Origin: Tetracladium setigerum
Lineage: Eukaryota; Ascomycota; Leotiomycetes; Helotiales
Length of the DNA: 64,000 nucleotides
NCBI GenBank assembly: GCA_031472005.1
Contig: PZJY01000011.1
Span: forward strand, 1,674,001-1,738,000
Reading direction: 5' to 3'
The number at the start of each line of letters is the position of its first letter. The stretch's first letter is position 1. Shown piece after piece: positions 10,270 through 21,463 of this stretch. A program made the translations under genes and the position numbers. The notes below the pieces were generated by a model, which was not told the DNA's origin, searched no databases, and was given only the letters and a program-made list of their open reading frames with translations.

Positions 10270-12272
10270 ATGTCTAGACGCCGGCCATCTTGTTTACTAC
10301 CTCCCTCAAAGAGTGGTAGTCAGAATCTGGGAACATATCATACTGAGCAGGTCTCAGACTCAACGCACCAATCCTCGCAACCACAGATACAATTGTACGA
10401 AGAAGGAGTTCGATCTGACTCTACAGCACTAAGTTTCACAAACCAAGGACTTCATTGGAAATTATCTAGGCCTCTTACAACTCAAGAACGTATTCAGCTA
10501 GATAATTCAGCACAGCCCCTTCGCTCAATGTCAACTTCCCTATCTCTCGGTGGAAATGCCACAGACTGGGTGTCGCACAGACAACCACAGGAATACCGAT
10601 CTCCACACTCGTACTCCATGAATTATCTTTCAGTTGAGAGGCAATTCAATAACATAACAATCTATCAAACCAATGAGACAGGTCAACACACCTTCCAAGA
10701 GCCCCCTTTCCACCAAACGCAGCCTATGGCACCTTTCCCATTCCCACACCAATCCGAATGGCATGGCCCAGCACAACAGCAAAACATCATCTCGGACTAC
10801 TCTAGACGCTATGGCAATACAAATCCATACGCCCAAACCGAGCAAAGAAATGAAACTTTCGAAGTGATGGGAAATCCACTACAGCGCCGAGCCCTGCCGA
10901 ACAATCAACCACAACAGCCACCAAAACAGAAACTTGGAACAGCTCTCTTAAGGACTGGAAAAAATGTTACCAAGTCAAATCAACGCTCTCGCCAGCTTCT
11001 ACTATCGTCTTTGCCGCCATTGCAGGCACAGAGGTTCTCGACCAGCGGTACTAGAGAAGACAACAGTGGAGTTTCACCAGGATTCGACTCGAACACAAAG
11101 CCTTTCAAGAAACCCGAACAAACAAAATCATCTCTCGAAGCGAACAAGATCTTTCCAGCAGAACCTCGAGCTGACTCAAAGATCTCATCACAACAAAGAA
11201 GTGATACCGTTGCAACACAACCTCCTTCTCCTCCGCCTGGCAATCACTACTCCGTTCTACTTCCCCCAAGATTGGTGAATAGCGGACTACTAGCAGGTTC
11301 AGTCCCAATCTATACATTCCACGATCATCCAAGCCTGAACACATACATAAGTCCATATGCTAAGGATCCCCCACTTCATTCTCCCCGCCAACTCCACCTC
11401 CTCCACCCCCTCCACCTCCTTCACCTCCTCCAACTCCTCCACCTGCTCCACCTGCTCCACCTGCTCCCAAAGCTTCCTCTCTGGCACCAAAGTCAGCTCG
11501 CAACCAGCCAGGTCAAAGTTCATACCAAACTCCACACAACATGCCGCCCCCACCTCCTCCAAACACTCCCGTTGACTTAGCACCACAATCAGCTGGTAGA
11601 CACCCAATTCAAAACTCATACCAGAGTCCACAAAATGTACAAAACACGCCTTCTCCTAATGGCTTCTCTCCCCCGGGCAATCAATTGCCACAACCAGCAT
11701 CAGCTCGAAGACAAAATCAGCGCCTTCCACCTTGCTGTCGAAGCCTCTGCGACAAATCGGACGGTAACTACCATATACACATCCTCTTCGAACATATCCG
11801 GGACTGGGAACTCCATCAATTAAACACCCACTTCGCCGACCTAAGCCATGTTATAGACCATCCTTTCCCTCGCGATCGCACAATGGGATGTCCTTACTGC
11901 AGCTACAGTTTTTCCTCGCTCGGTAGGGTCAAATTGCATATTCACAAAAATCACAAGAGCCGAGATCAGATTCAGATGGGGAGATCTCTTCATTCTACGG
12001 TGCCTGAACATCTGAGACTAAATATCCATGTTTTTAATGACTGGTATCATAATCCAAACATACCCAGGGTCTGGCATCAGTCTGTGAGGGTTTCTGGGGA
12101 CAGTACCGGACAGGGAAATGTTGTTGGGAATGGCCCGGTTGGGAACAACAGCAATAACGATGGAGACGATATTGATGAAGACGAACTCGAACGTAGTGCT
12201 CAGAACATGATCCCTGGTGTCAACCTGAGATTTAAGGATTTTGAGAATGGCGGCGGCCCAACCATGGGTTAA
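10270..12272 (+). CDS. Proline-rich C2H2 zinc-finger protein (one-base break near 11368)
   Basis: A frame from ATG 10270 (MSRRRPSCLLPPSKSG) and a second frame ending at 12272 join into 667 residues if one C is missing from the C5 run at 11368-11372. The joined text YAKDPPTSFSPPTPPPPPPP passes straight into a long polyproline stretch, which in the first frame reads as an implausible His/Leu repeat. Residues 1-430 are Gln/Pro/Ser-rich and disordered. The C-terminal 170 residues hold CCRSLCDKSDGNYHIHILF and a C2H2 finger GCPYCSYSFSSLGRVKLHIH followed by KNH, then an acidic Asn-rich tail (NNSNNDGDDIDEDELE). Likely a nuclear, lineage-restricted protein; no named family. It sits between two decayed tandem repeats, in contrast to the conserved genes around it. 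The alternative start at 10066 adds 68 doubtful residues. Confidence 0.6.
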
Positions 12273-13272
12273 CATCGATTTCAGTATTTACGTATTACTT
12301 TTTTAGATCGAACATTTCGATCGGCACGCAGGTGACCCACGGCAGAGTCTGTGGAAATCCTCAGTATTTCGCACTCAAGGTGCTGTGTGGACAGAGACTT
12401 GAGAGTTTGGACTTTGACAGAACTTGCAGACATTTGCATATTATTATTTAGGCTGATCATTTCGATGGACGCATGCATATTTCAACATGCAAATGGACCC
12501 TGGGCAGAGCTTGGGGATATTCTTTAGTGTTTCGCTGGTTCGCTCTCGACAATGGAGACTAGAGAAATTTGAATTTGATGGCAGAGCTTGCAGACATTTT
12601 TATTATTGAAGGCTTGATTATTGAAGATTTGAGAATGAAGAATGGAAAGAATGGAAATGGAAATGGAGAGCTATTGCTCTGGGAATACCTATTTTACAAC
12701 AAGCTGCCTTATTCAGACTCTCGTCATTTTTGGGCAAAACTGTATCTATGTACATGATTTGCAAAATACACTTCGTTGTTTTCCAAAAACTTGAGTTCTG
12801 AAATCGTGTCGTGACATTTCTTGGCAATTACTCTCTTTATTTATTTTTCGGAATGCACACACTCATGAGCCTGACATTCTGTTATTTTTTGACCTTTAAT
12901 TGGATTTTGCACGATATTCATTGTTTGGAATTATATAGTATTTGTAAAATCCCACGAGTTCTGGGAAGTTCCCACAGGAAGGTTTTAGCACACCCTTATT
13001 CTCACGCTTGTGACTTTATACCGAGTCCCGCAGGAATTCTCAAGTGCCTTAATTTCGAGAATATGACTTCAAAATAATCACTTGGAGAAGTTCCCTGACA
13101 AGTGGGAGACAAATCCACACTCCCCTAAATTTGCTCATAAACCCAAGAAGAGTACTCAAATACCAGAGGGACCTCTCAAGCCCATTCGTACTTCGCGTGG
13201 GTGCTCCAAAAATGAGACACTGCCGCCTTCTTCTTCTGCCACTTTGCCTCCACCAAGTCTGACACCGTGAAT
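12273..13272. other. Intergenic region with a diverged duplication
   Basis: Between the convergent zinc-finger (+) and antiporter (-) genes. Besides the duplication at 12300-12610 nothing gene-like is seen. Confidence 0.5.
12300..12610. repeat. Diverged direct duplication of ~150 bases
   Basis: Two ordered sets of shared blocks: GATC..CATTTCGAT, then GACGCA/GGCACGCA, GGACCC/TGACCC..GGCAGAG, TTTCGC, GAGACT.GAGA, TTTGA..G.CAGA.CTTGCAGACATTT, then TATTATTA. Copies start near 12306 and 12453. The second half of the unit is best conserved. Confidence 0.5.
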
Positions 13273-15013
13273 CTAACTTACGCCCCAAATCCCCAGCGGC
13301 CCATCAATTCTCCTCTCTCCCGTCCCCTCTAGCCTCTTCACTCTCCGAACCAATGTGCCTACTGCCAGTGGCCCAATGATTGTACACAACAAAATAGCCC
13401 ACGTGACAACCAGATATGTCTCTTTATCGAAGATACTATTGGTAGCAGCGAGAGACGATATCAAGAAGCCGATTTCGCCTCTGGCTGTCATTGCACAGCC
13501 GAGCATAGAGGCGGGATAGAGAGACAGTGGTTTCTGTATCTTGGGAGCGGGTGTTGGTGAAGGAGCTGCAGTGGTGGAGTCTGTTGGTGTTGTTCTGGAT
13601 AGTTGGCTGGTTTTTGTTTTACTGCTGGGCGTCCAAGGCAGACATGCGTTGCTCATAGTTGCTAATTTTTGAACAGCTTTCGGGATCTTAATACTTGGCT
13701 TTGGAATGTCGAGTCGGATGAGCCAAACACCAGTGAGGACTTTGGCGAAGAGCATCAGAATTGTGTAAACTACACCTCGCCAGAGGACACTGCCAATAAA
13801 CATTTCCGTAATGGGGATTGCGAAACCGATTGAAGCCAGTAAGTTTGTTAGCGTGGTTCATCTTAGTATAACAAGGGAGAACTTACAAAGAAAAATGGCT
13901 TTAAGATTCGATGCAAAGCCGTTGCGTAGTATCTGTCGAATACCTCGGTACCTGTAGATACTTTTCTCTGGATCTGTATTTTACTTTGTGGCGCGGTAGG
14001 TGCGGAAGGAGATACTTCCCTTGGCGCTTCAGGATGCAGCACTACTCCTCCAGCTTGGGAACTCTGCGACCCCGAAATATTGACTTCGCTATCCCACCAA
14101 CTTACTGCCGCACCAGCAAGATAGGCAGCGAACAGATTCGATGTCCCTGCATACGTTGCGGCAGTTATCGATCCCAACAAAGCCACGGTATGGATAACGA
14201 ATGGCGTATGTTCGGATTCTAACATCTGTTTGAACGCGCCACGTTTGGATCTCATGATCATCTCTGAAATCGGCCTAACCATCCCCCAACATGCCAAAGG
14301 AACCACCATCGCAAAGGCAAAGCTAACCCCCAAAGGTCTAACCACAGTCTTCCACGAGAAGCTTGAACTTGAAGATGAACCAAGGTTCGAAATGACCTGC
14401 ACCATTACCAATCCCACCACATCATCCATCATAGCTGCACTAGCAAGCACAACCCCCAATCTGGTCTTTACCAATCCACTGGTATTCAGAACCGTGAATG
14501 TGGTACCCAAACTGGTGGCGCATAATGCCGCTCCGGCTGCGAAACATTGGAGCGGAGTAGCTCCCAGGAGTGAGCCAAGGGTGAAGGAGAGCGCGATGGG
14601 GAGCAAGATTCCTGTGGTGGCGACGAGGATCGAGAGGATGAGATTTGATTTAAGGGTGGTGATGTTGATTGATAGGCCGCCTTTTGGTGGTATTGTTAGA
14701 TTTTGTGTGGAAAGAGCGAGGAGGTGGACATTTGATGGAGGGTGGACGGACCTTCGTAGACGAGTAAGAGCAATCCTAAATAGCCCAATTGGACAATCAC
14801 ATTCTCGACATCTTGGTTGAGAAGCTTCCCACCTGGTGTTCCCCATGCTATACCGATAAAGACTTGAGCCAATAGACCGCAATATATGAGAGAATCAAAT
14901 AGAGAATTGAAGATGTTGAGAACCAGAAGCAAGGCGGCTTGGGTTAGTATCGTTATGATACCGGGCTCATGGTACGGGAGGTACGACGATACTTGTGTCT
15001 CGGACGGTTCCAT
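13273..15013 (-). CDS. CPA2-type monovalent cation/proton antiporter
   Basis: Three exons, 15013-14752, 14680-13887 and 13836-13273, total 1,620 bases, 539 residues. The protein is a multi-helix Na_H_Exchanger-type transporter: QVFIGIAWGTPGG and LGLLLLVYEGG in the first quarter, GAALCATSLGTTFTVL, then AAMMDDVVGLVMVQ, HTPFVIHTVALLGSITAATY, and near the C-terminus MTARGEIGFLISSLAA. The paired Asp in MMDDVVGL is where NapA-type antiporters have their ion-binding DD pair, suggesting an electrogenic exchanger; this is inference. A hydrophilic Ser/Pro-rich insert occurs around residues 320-350 and another near 430-450. Intron 1 is canonical (GTCCGT, branch TCTAAC, AAAAG). Intron 2 starts GTAAGT and has branch GCTAAC, but the only junction that keeps KPFFF|ASIGFAIPITEMF in frame ends in TG instead of AG. 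Probable role: alkali-cation and pH homeostasis at the plasma or an endomembrane. Confidence 0.85.
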
Positions 15014-16577
15014 ATTGTCGGGTTGAGAGAGTGATGAACAACCAAATAGCCCAATTATTGAGCGTAAGGTAAGGAGTCAATTCATGAACGAACGGCACGT
15101 CGATCATTAAACCTTCCCATCCCTAGCCTTTCCTCCCTCGCCTACGCTTTTTCGTACTGTAGCTGCCACTTAACAACTTGTGTTTCTCAATCCATCACAG
15201 GTGAGTACAGTACAGTACTCCGTATGGCAGCTATGGCTTCGATATTGTTGTGGAATGAAATGTACTGTAGTGTAACAACACCATTCCATTTTGCTTTTTC
15301 TGCGTGGCCTTTGTCCCGAATTGAGATGAGATCGCAATGCGTCATGGGAAAAAGGGAAATCGCCAAGGAATCTGCGACACGACTTGCCTCATTAGTAACA
15401 CGTGACAAAACCTTAGTTTTGACGTCCGATCATATATTTTCCGATTCTACTCTTGACAAACTATTGATGAACATTGATTGAACTTCTGGAAAACTGTTGA
15501 GATTTCCTTTTCTTTTCCTTTTCCTTTTTCTCCTTCACGTTTTCAGAACCTTCTTCCTCCAGCATGCCATGGAATGCCAGGAGTGCGGTTCGTCCTCCCT
15601 ACCCTGTCCCGTTGCCTTTCCCCCTGTTGGTTGTGCGACGTTAAAGTTAATGCAGTCGATCAGAGAAAGTTCTCACATTCGCGTACGTCGCCTACAGTGA
15701 CCTTCCTCGGCTTCGCTCTCTCTCTCTCAATTTGACTTCCCGCTATCAAGTTTGCGCACGAGGCGCGAGCGTGGAAAGCTGTGCTGTATGTAGTTCAGAA
15801 AGCTGAGGTGCGGGACGGCATGATACTTGTGTCGAAAAACGGTTCAAGAATGTGATATCCAAAGTCCAAGCTAGCTACTTCGAAGTAGAAGACTTATCGA
15901 AGCATCTCGACCCCACCTCGGCCATCATAGAAATGCTTGAAGTTTTGTCTCAAGAAACCCTATCCGCTTTCTATAATTTCTTTTTCTGATCTTCCTTCCA
16001 TGATCTGTCACTTCCCCATGTTGCACTCATGCGTTTTGTTTGTTATTGTCCGTGCGTTACTGACAGATTCTGCCGGGCCAGCGCCACAGAAGTCTCATCC
16101 GTGATCCCTCACAACGATCTATCAACTAGAAGGTTTCAGCTCACCGTGGTAGGGCGTCGTAACTGGTCAATCTGGGCAGGCGGCCATGCGCCATAATTGT
16201 GCCGTGTTCTGTGAGCAGGGTCTTGCCCGTCGAAAGTTCGATATCGCCCGCATCTTCCATCTGAACATCCCAACACTTGCACCTGCCACTCTCTGAAATG
16301 TCACATCCATGGCCGGCAAAAGGAAATCCTATCGGAATCGATAATTCGATTTTCTGTAACTTCCATCGTTAGAAGTTGCCCCGTTCCTGCTTTTTGGCTG
16401 CGCAACGAGAATCCCACGTTGGGTGGCTTGATCCCCATTCAACATTAGCTGGAATATGATTTCCATACAAACACGCTCATCCTCCGCTTTTCTTCTCTCT
16501 TGTCTTCTTTCTTCATGTCGTCTGAATTGATGATTGCCTCTACTACTACCCTCGCTTAAAGTACAATCATTATCACA
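15014..16577. other. Divergent intergenic region
   Basis: Promoters of the antiporter (-) and RGS (+) genes. Contains overlapping TACAGTAC/TACTGTA palindromes at 15205-15219 and 15261-15270 and T/C-rich tracts near 15500-15540. No gene is supported. Confidence 0.5.
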
Positions 16578-18642
16578 ATGCTCAATCCTCTTGGCCACAA
16601 CTGGGGTCCTCAGGTAAACTGGGACTCACTTGGAAAATCATTAGCTGTCTTCGCTATCCTATGGACTACTATTCTCTATGCTGGAATAACATGGCTTCTT
16701 ATCAATCGCCATCTTTCTTCTCTCCGGATGCGCAACCTTCCCCTCGCCATCGCAGCCACTAGTTTTCTTCATATCTACCTTCTCCTCGTTCTCTTCGTCT
16801 ACATCATCAATGGCAACTTCCCATGCTGGGCCGAATTCTGGATCATGGGCATCTACCTGCCTTTTGGCGATGCGTTGTTCCAGGCCAACATGGTGCAATT
16901 GCTGAGTGTGAGCACGATGCAGAGGAAATTGCTGGATGGAGAGTTAAACTTGGGGAGGAGAATGATCTATCCAGGTGGTTTGAGAGGCATCTGGGCGAGA
17001 TGGAAGGGGTTGAATCCTCTGAAGAAGACTTATGTGTTTATTGGGATTGGAATGTTTGTTCAGGTACGTTTTAGCCTTACTTGGCATGGATTAGTACTAA
17101 CATGAAGAAGGTCATCGTGACAGCAGTCCTATATGCCACGAACGAGAAGCTTCAAGGCAAATGGGGCGATCTTCCTTACGCAGTTGGACAAGGAATGTGT
17201 CGACAGGGACCTGAATGGTTTGTAACATCGCCTCCTTCAAGCACCACATACTGATCAGATCCCAATATCAGGATTCCTTCTTCGTTCTGGCAACTATTTT
17301 GGGCTTCTATTTATGGCCCCTATTTGCTTTACAAAGTGCGTAATGTCAGAGACACACACTACTGGCGCCTCCAAGTCATTATATGCGTCATCTCGGGGTG
17401 AGTTTACTCATATTCCCAACCAAAACAGGTCAGGAAAGGCTAATTATGTCTCAGCATCCCCGGTGCACCTCTCTGGATCTCTGCAGTCTTCTCCCCCGCA
17501 TTTGCGCCAATCAACAAATATTGGGTACCTCCCATGTGGTATGTTCCACCATCTTTTTCCATTTTCCAATCCAGTCCACACTCCAATTGTCCCCTCTCCC
17601 CAACCCTCCTTCCCAATCCAACCATCCAACCATCCAACCATCCAACCCTCGAATCCTCAGACCCCTGATATACAGCTTGTACCATTATTATATGTTTGCT
17701 AATATTGTCTACTCTATTGTGTCCAACAGGCTCGTACCAGGCATAGTTATAATGCAAGCCACCACAATTTTCTTCCCCATCTACGAAACAATCACCACTA
17801 CACACCTCTCTGAATCAACACTCTCCGCCCTCCGCGAATGGGAGAAGCAAAAAGGCGGCTCCAACGCCGCCTGGGGCGCCCGCGACGACGATATCCCTAC
17901 GCTGGGCTCCAAATCCGCCATAACGTACAACACAACCTCGTCCGCAAATTCCAAACAATCCAACACGACCACCCAATCTAACGCAACAGCCTCAACCACC
18001 GCCTCCCAAAAACAAAAATTCTCCATGTCCGCCCTCGAGAACCAACTCCTCACCAACCCCGCCCCCTTGCTAAAATTCGCCGCCACTCGCGATTTCACAG
18101 CAGAAAATATCATTTTCTTACTGGCGGTGCTAAATTTCAAAGATAAATGCAATAGTCAGGATCCACGGTACTCACCGCACGAATTATTCAACCTCGCCAA
18201 GGGAATCTACGTCGCGAGCGTCTGTGATCGCCAAGCCGAATTCCCAATCAACATCGAAGGCGGGATCAAAGTACAATTAGATCGCATTTTTTCGTGTACG
18301 GGCGCCACACCTGCGATGGCGAGGGTAGAACGGGCGGGCGAGAGGGGGATGCATATGAGGCGGCCGCCGCCTTCTTCGAGTGCGAGTACGCAGCAGGGTG
18401 ACGAGGTGCCGTTGAGTCCGATGAAGTCGCCGATTTCGTTGGTTTCGGTGAGAGAGCAGTATGTCAAGGGAGATGGGGATGATGTGGATGGGGATTACGA
18501 GGGGGAGGGAGGCGTGAATGAGAAGGTTTTTGATGCGGCCGAGAAGAGTATCAAGTATTTGGTCTTGACGAATACGTGGAGGAAGTGGGTTGTGGAGCAG
18601 GAGAAGGAGATGAGGGCGTCGACTATTTCGCTGTCTTCTTAG
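16578..18642 (+). CDS. Seven-transmembrane RGS-domain protein
   Basis: Five exons: 16578-17063, 17111-17217, 17272-17397, 17455-17538, 17730-18642, all GT-AG, 571 residues. Seven hydrophobic helices fill residues 19-300, beginning SLAVFAILWTTILYAGITWL and PLAIAATSFLHIYLLLVLF and ending WLVPGIVIMQATTIFFPIY. After a Ser/Thr/Asn/Gln-rich loop comes an RGS-type domain from about residue 365: FSMSALENQLLTNPAPLLKF, FTAENIIFLLAVLNFKD, then a second half interrupted by a long variable insert (about residues 480-540) before AAEKSIKYLVLTNTWRKWV. RGS proteins speed GTP hydrolysis by G-alpha subunits. A 7-TM plus RGS layout is known in fungi (for example Magnaporthe Rgs7 and Rgs8), so this is a plasma-membrane receptor-like RGS that could couple an external cue to heterotrimeric G-protein/cAMP signalling. 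Intron 4 holds CAACCATC repeats. The first acceptor could be 3 bases earlier. Confidence 0.88.
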
Positions 18643-20411
18643 AGTATGCCGTGAGGTGCGATGCAGACTACAGTACGGTTGAAAAAGTGGGAAGTTGGCT
18701 GTTGGACTGATTATTGCGGGTGGGTTTATTTTTCCCGTTATTGCCGTTTCAAAGAAAAGCTTCCGCGGGAAAAGATTATGGGAAGAAAGGCAAAAGTTAA
18801 AAGGAATGGCTAGGCAAGGCGCGCGGGAAGAAAGGCATTGTTGAGCAATTTGCCATGTGTCTTTTTTTGGGAATACTAGTTGGACGTCGTGGGATTTCTC
18901 TACACGGGATGGCGGGATGGATGGATGGATGGATGGATGGAGACTGGAGTTCACATATACCTCATTGATACTATTATTTTTTGGGTTCTTCATATATCAG
19001 ATCGCACACGCACACAACATACAAGTAAACAAACAAACAAATAAACAAACCACATATAAATAAATACAATCTAAGTATGTTATGACCTTGTTTAATCTCA
19101 ACTTTTCGAATTAGACTTTCTCACCACGTGCTATGTAAGATCTTACTTGCCGCCCGCTCATAGAGTTTTCTTAGTTCTTCGTGGCTCGCACGTGTTCGGG
19201 CATTAGGGGAATATGTAATTTGTAATCTGAAAACAAAAGCAAAGCATGTGAATTCTTCTGGAAACTTTATTTTTAAGAAGAAAAAAAGTGGGAATGGATA
19301 AATAATATGACAGAGAATAATGGGACGGACGATGATTATTGGTTTAGGTTTTGTACAGTATTTACTGTGATAAATTGAGGTATGCCAAAAATGGAATGTC
19401 TCTCCTAACAGTCCCAAGTTGATAAAATACATGACTTTGAGGAATCATCGTGCGTTAGTTCGTAACTAACGTAACGATGGTCAATTCGAGGTGCATACTG
19501 TACTGTACATACTACGGTATACTAATATAGGTATCGAAAGCTAGAGTACAGTACCTACTACCAAATTTCACAGTGCAGCAAAATGCAGCACGTGGTGTAT
19601 CAATAGATCATCCGAAGAAAGAGATGCAATAGAGAGAAACGTAGCTCAAATTTACGGAGCAGATAGACACAATTGACAATTCTCCCTGGAAGAAGAAGAA
19701 GAAGAAGAAAGCCTGTGGCTTCATGGGTGGGTGAGTGGGTATACGTGCTTGATTGATACTGGCAACATTGAGGCGTCGTGTCTGCGTCGTGGAATGTGGT
19801 GTAATATTCGATGATAGATCGCAATTGCTCATGGAACGGAAATATAATCTGCTGTACTGGCTGAAAAGTAAAAACGTGTGATGTCCGGTACAGTGGTACC
19901 AAAATGTGTATCAACATTCGTCAGATCAGCTGTAAACTGACTGATTAAGTCAGCACGAGCAATGGCACTATTGAAGCTTTTTGTGGAAAAGCAAAAAGAG
20001 CAATAGAGGGTAGAAGATTCTTTTGCGGCGCCTCAAAGCGACGAAAAATAATTGAAGGAAAAAAAGAAATTCAATTGGATTCTAGAAGATGGCTGTAAGA
20101 GCGATCCTCCGCATAAACCTTAAAACACGCCCCAATCTTAGACTTTTCCTCGGTCTTGAAAATACGGTATATCCATGCGCTTGAATATGTGTAAAGCAGT
20201 AAACGCCATCCATGGATACTATACGCCTCTCCATGCCATGCCATCCATCCCAAGTTCTTCCCTTATAACTCCATAGAAATGCCAACGCAATGCCGCACAT
20301 AAATAACAAAAGAAAAAAAAAGTAAGTAAGCAAGGGTATCATTCGATCTTTCGCTCTCCTCAAAAATCATTGGCGCAAGATTTTCCTTCGATTTCCTTCG
20401 TTTTCCTGCGA
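18643..20411. other. Convergent intergenic region
   Basis: Between the RGS gene (+) and the LicD gene (-). Contains ATGG repeats (18915-18941), an AAAC/ATAA tract near 19024-19065, an inverted repeat GTTAGTTCGTAACTAAC near 19454-19470 and TACTGTA/TACAGTA palindromes at 19496-19556. No gene is supported. Confidence 0.5.
18915..18941. repeat. (ATGG)n microsatellite
   Basis: About six ATGG units just downstream of the RGS gene. Confidence 0.8.
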
Positions 20412-21463
20412 TCAAGCAACAGATTTCTCCTCGGCGGTGTCGGAGTTACTTTGTTGAATATTGCGATCTGAAATTGCTCGTCGACGGGCTTTGAAGTCTT
20501 CGGGGCTGTTGGCATCTTGCATTTGAACCCAGGCCTTTTGCTCGGGTATCCAACGATGTCTGTTGGGAGAGTGTTAGTTCGTAGCTCTAATTGTGGAGTT
20601 TGTGGAAGTAAAAGATGGGATGGGAGCGAGGAAATATAGGTAGGGTAAGTAACGTACCCCTCATGAACCGTCTTCGTCAACGCAAAAGCGGAATACTCCG
20701 TCTGCAGAATCTCGTCAAAAGATTGCGGAACCAAAGCCGGTGTTCCTTCAAACACAGTCTCCCTCAATGGCCAGATATCTCTCGTCTTGTAACGGTGATA
20801 ATTCTTACAGCTCCATACACCCGGTGCACGCTCTGGGTTTGTCTCGCTAATCCCGGTGATATCGATGAATAGACCGGTTTTGGTATCGATCCAACGAGCG
20901 TCAATGATATTCATGCCGTCTCCACGAACTCTTTCGGTGACGTGAGGATTAACATCGAGAAGGTAGGTTCGCACGTCGTCTGCGCCGCCAGGTGTTTCGG
21001 ATGGAAAGGTATGGTTGTGGAATGTCATATTCATGTTTTCTCCCAGCCAAAGTAAAGTGCTATCGGAAACTTGCGTGTCTAAATCCCAATCCCAGGGCAT
21101 GATCTTGCCATTCCACCACCAGCCTAGTAATGTGCCGTGAGCGATCCAGGTATCGATGTTGAGGCTGCGGAAGACGATGAGATAGGAGCGGATGAGATGG
21201 CGGAGGGTGTCTTGCTTCACTTCGTAGGAGACGGGTTCGCCTTGGAAGTAGCGGATGTCGTAGTGGCCGTAGACATCACCGCCGCCAGGCTCATTGAAGT
21301 ATTTGGTGCTTACGGTGTTGACAGCATCTTGCCGTGGTTGGAGGGAGGAATCGATGTTTGATTCGCGAGCGGAGGGGTTGGCGAGAGGGTCGGGGATAGA
21401 GGCAGATTGGGTTGTGGCGAGGAATAGGGAGAAGAGGAGGGTGGCATGGTGGAGTGGAATCAT
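20412..21463 (-). CDS. Secreted LicD-family protein (phosphotransferase-like)
   Basis: Two exons, 21463-20658 and 20559-20412, give 317 residues. The start MIPLHHATLLFSLFLATTQS is chosen because it gives a clean signal peptide; the frame is open further upstream but reads as leader. The intron (98 bases) has donor GTACGT and acceptor CAACAG and joins TVHEG to HRWIPEQKAWV. LicD hallmarks: WIAHGTLLGWWWNGKIMPWD followed by WDLDTQ at about residues 105-132, with the acidic DWDLD, and DARWIDTKTGLFIDITG at about 186-202. LicD/fukutin-type enzymes transfer phospho-substituents to sugars. Fungal relatives include Mnn4-type proteins needed for mannosylphosphate on glycans. A role in the secretory pathway or cell surface is likely; donor and acceptor are unknown. 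Confidence 0.85.
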
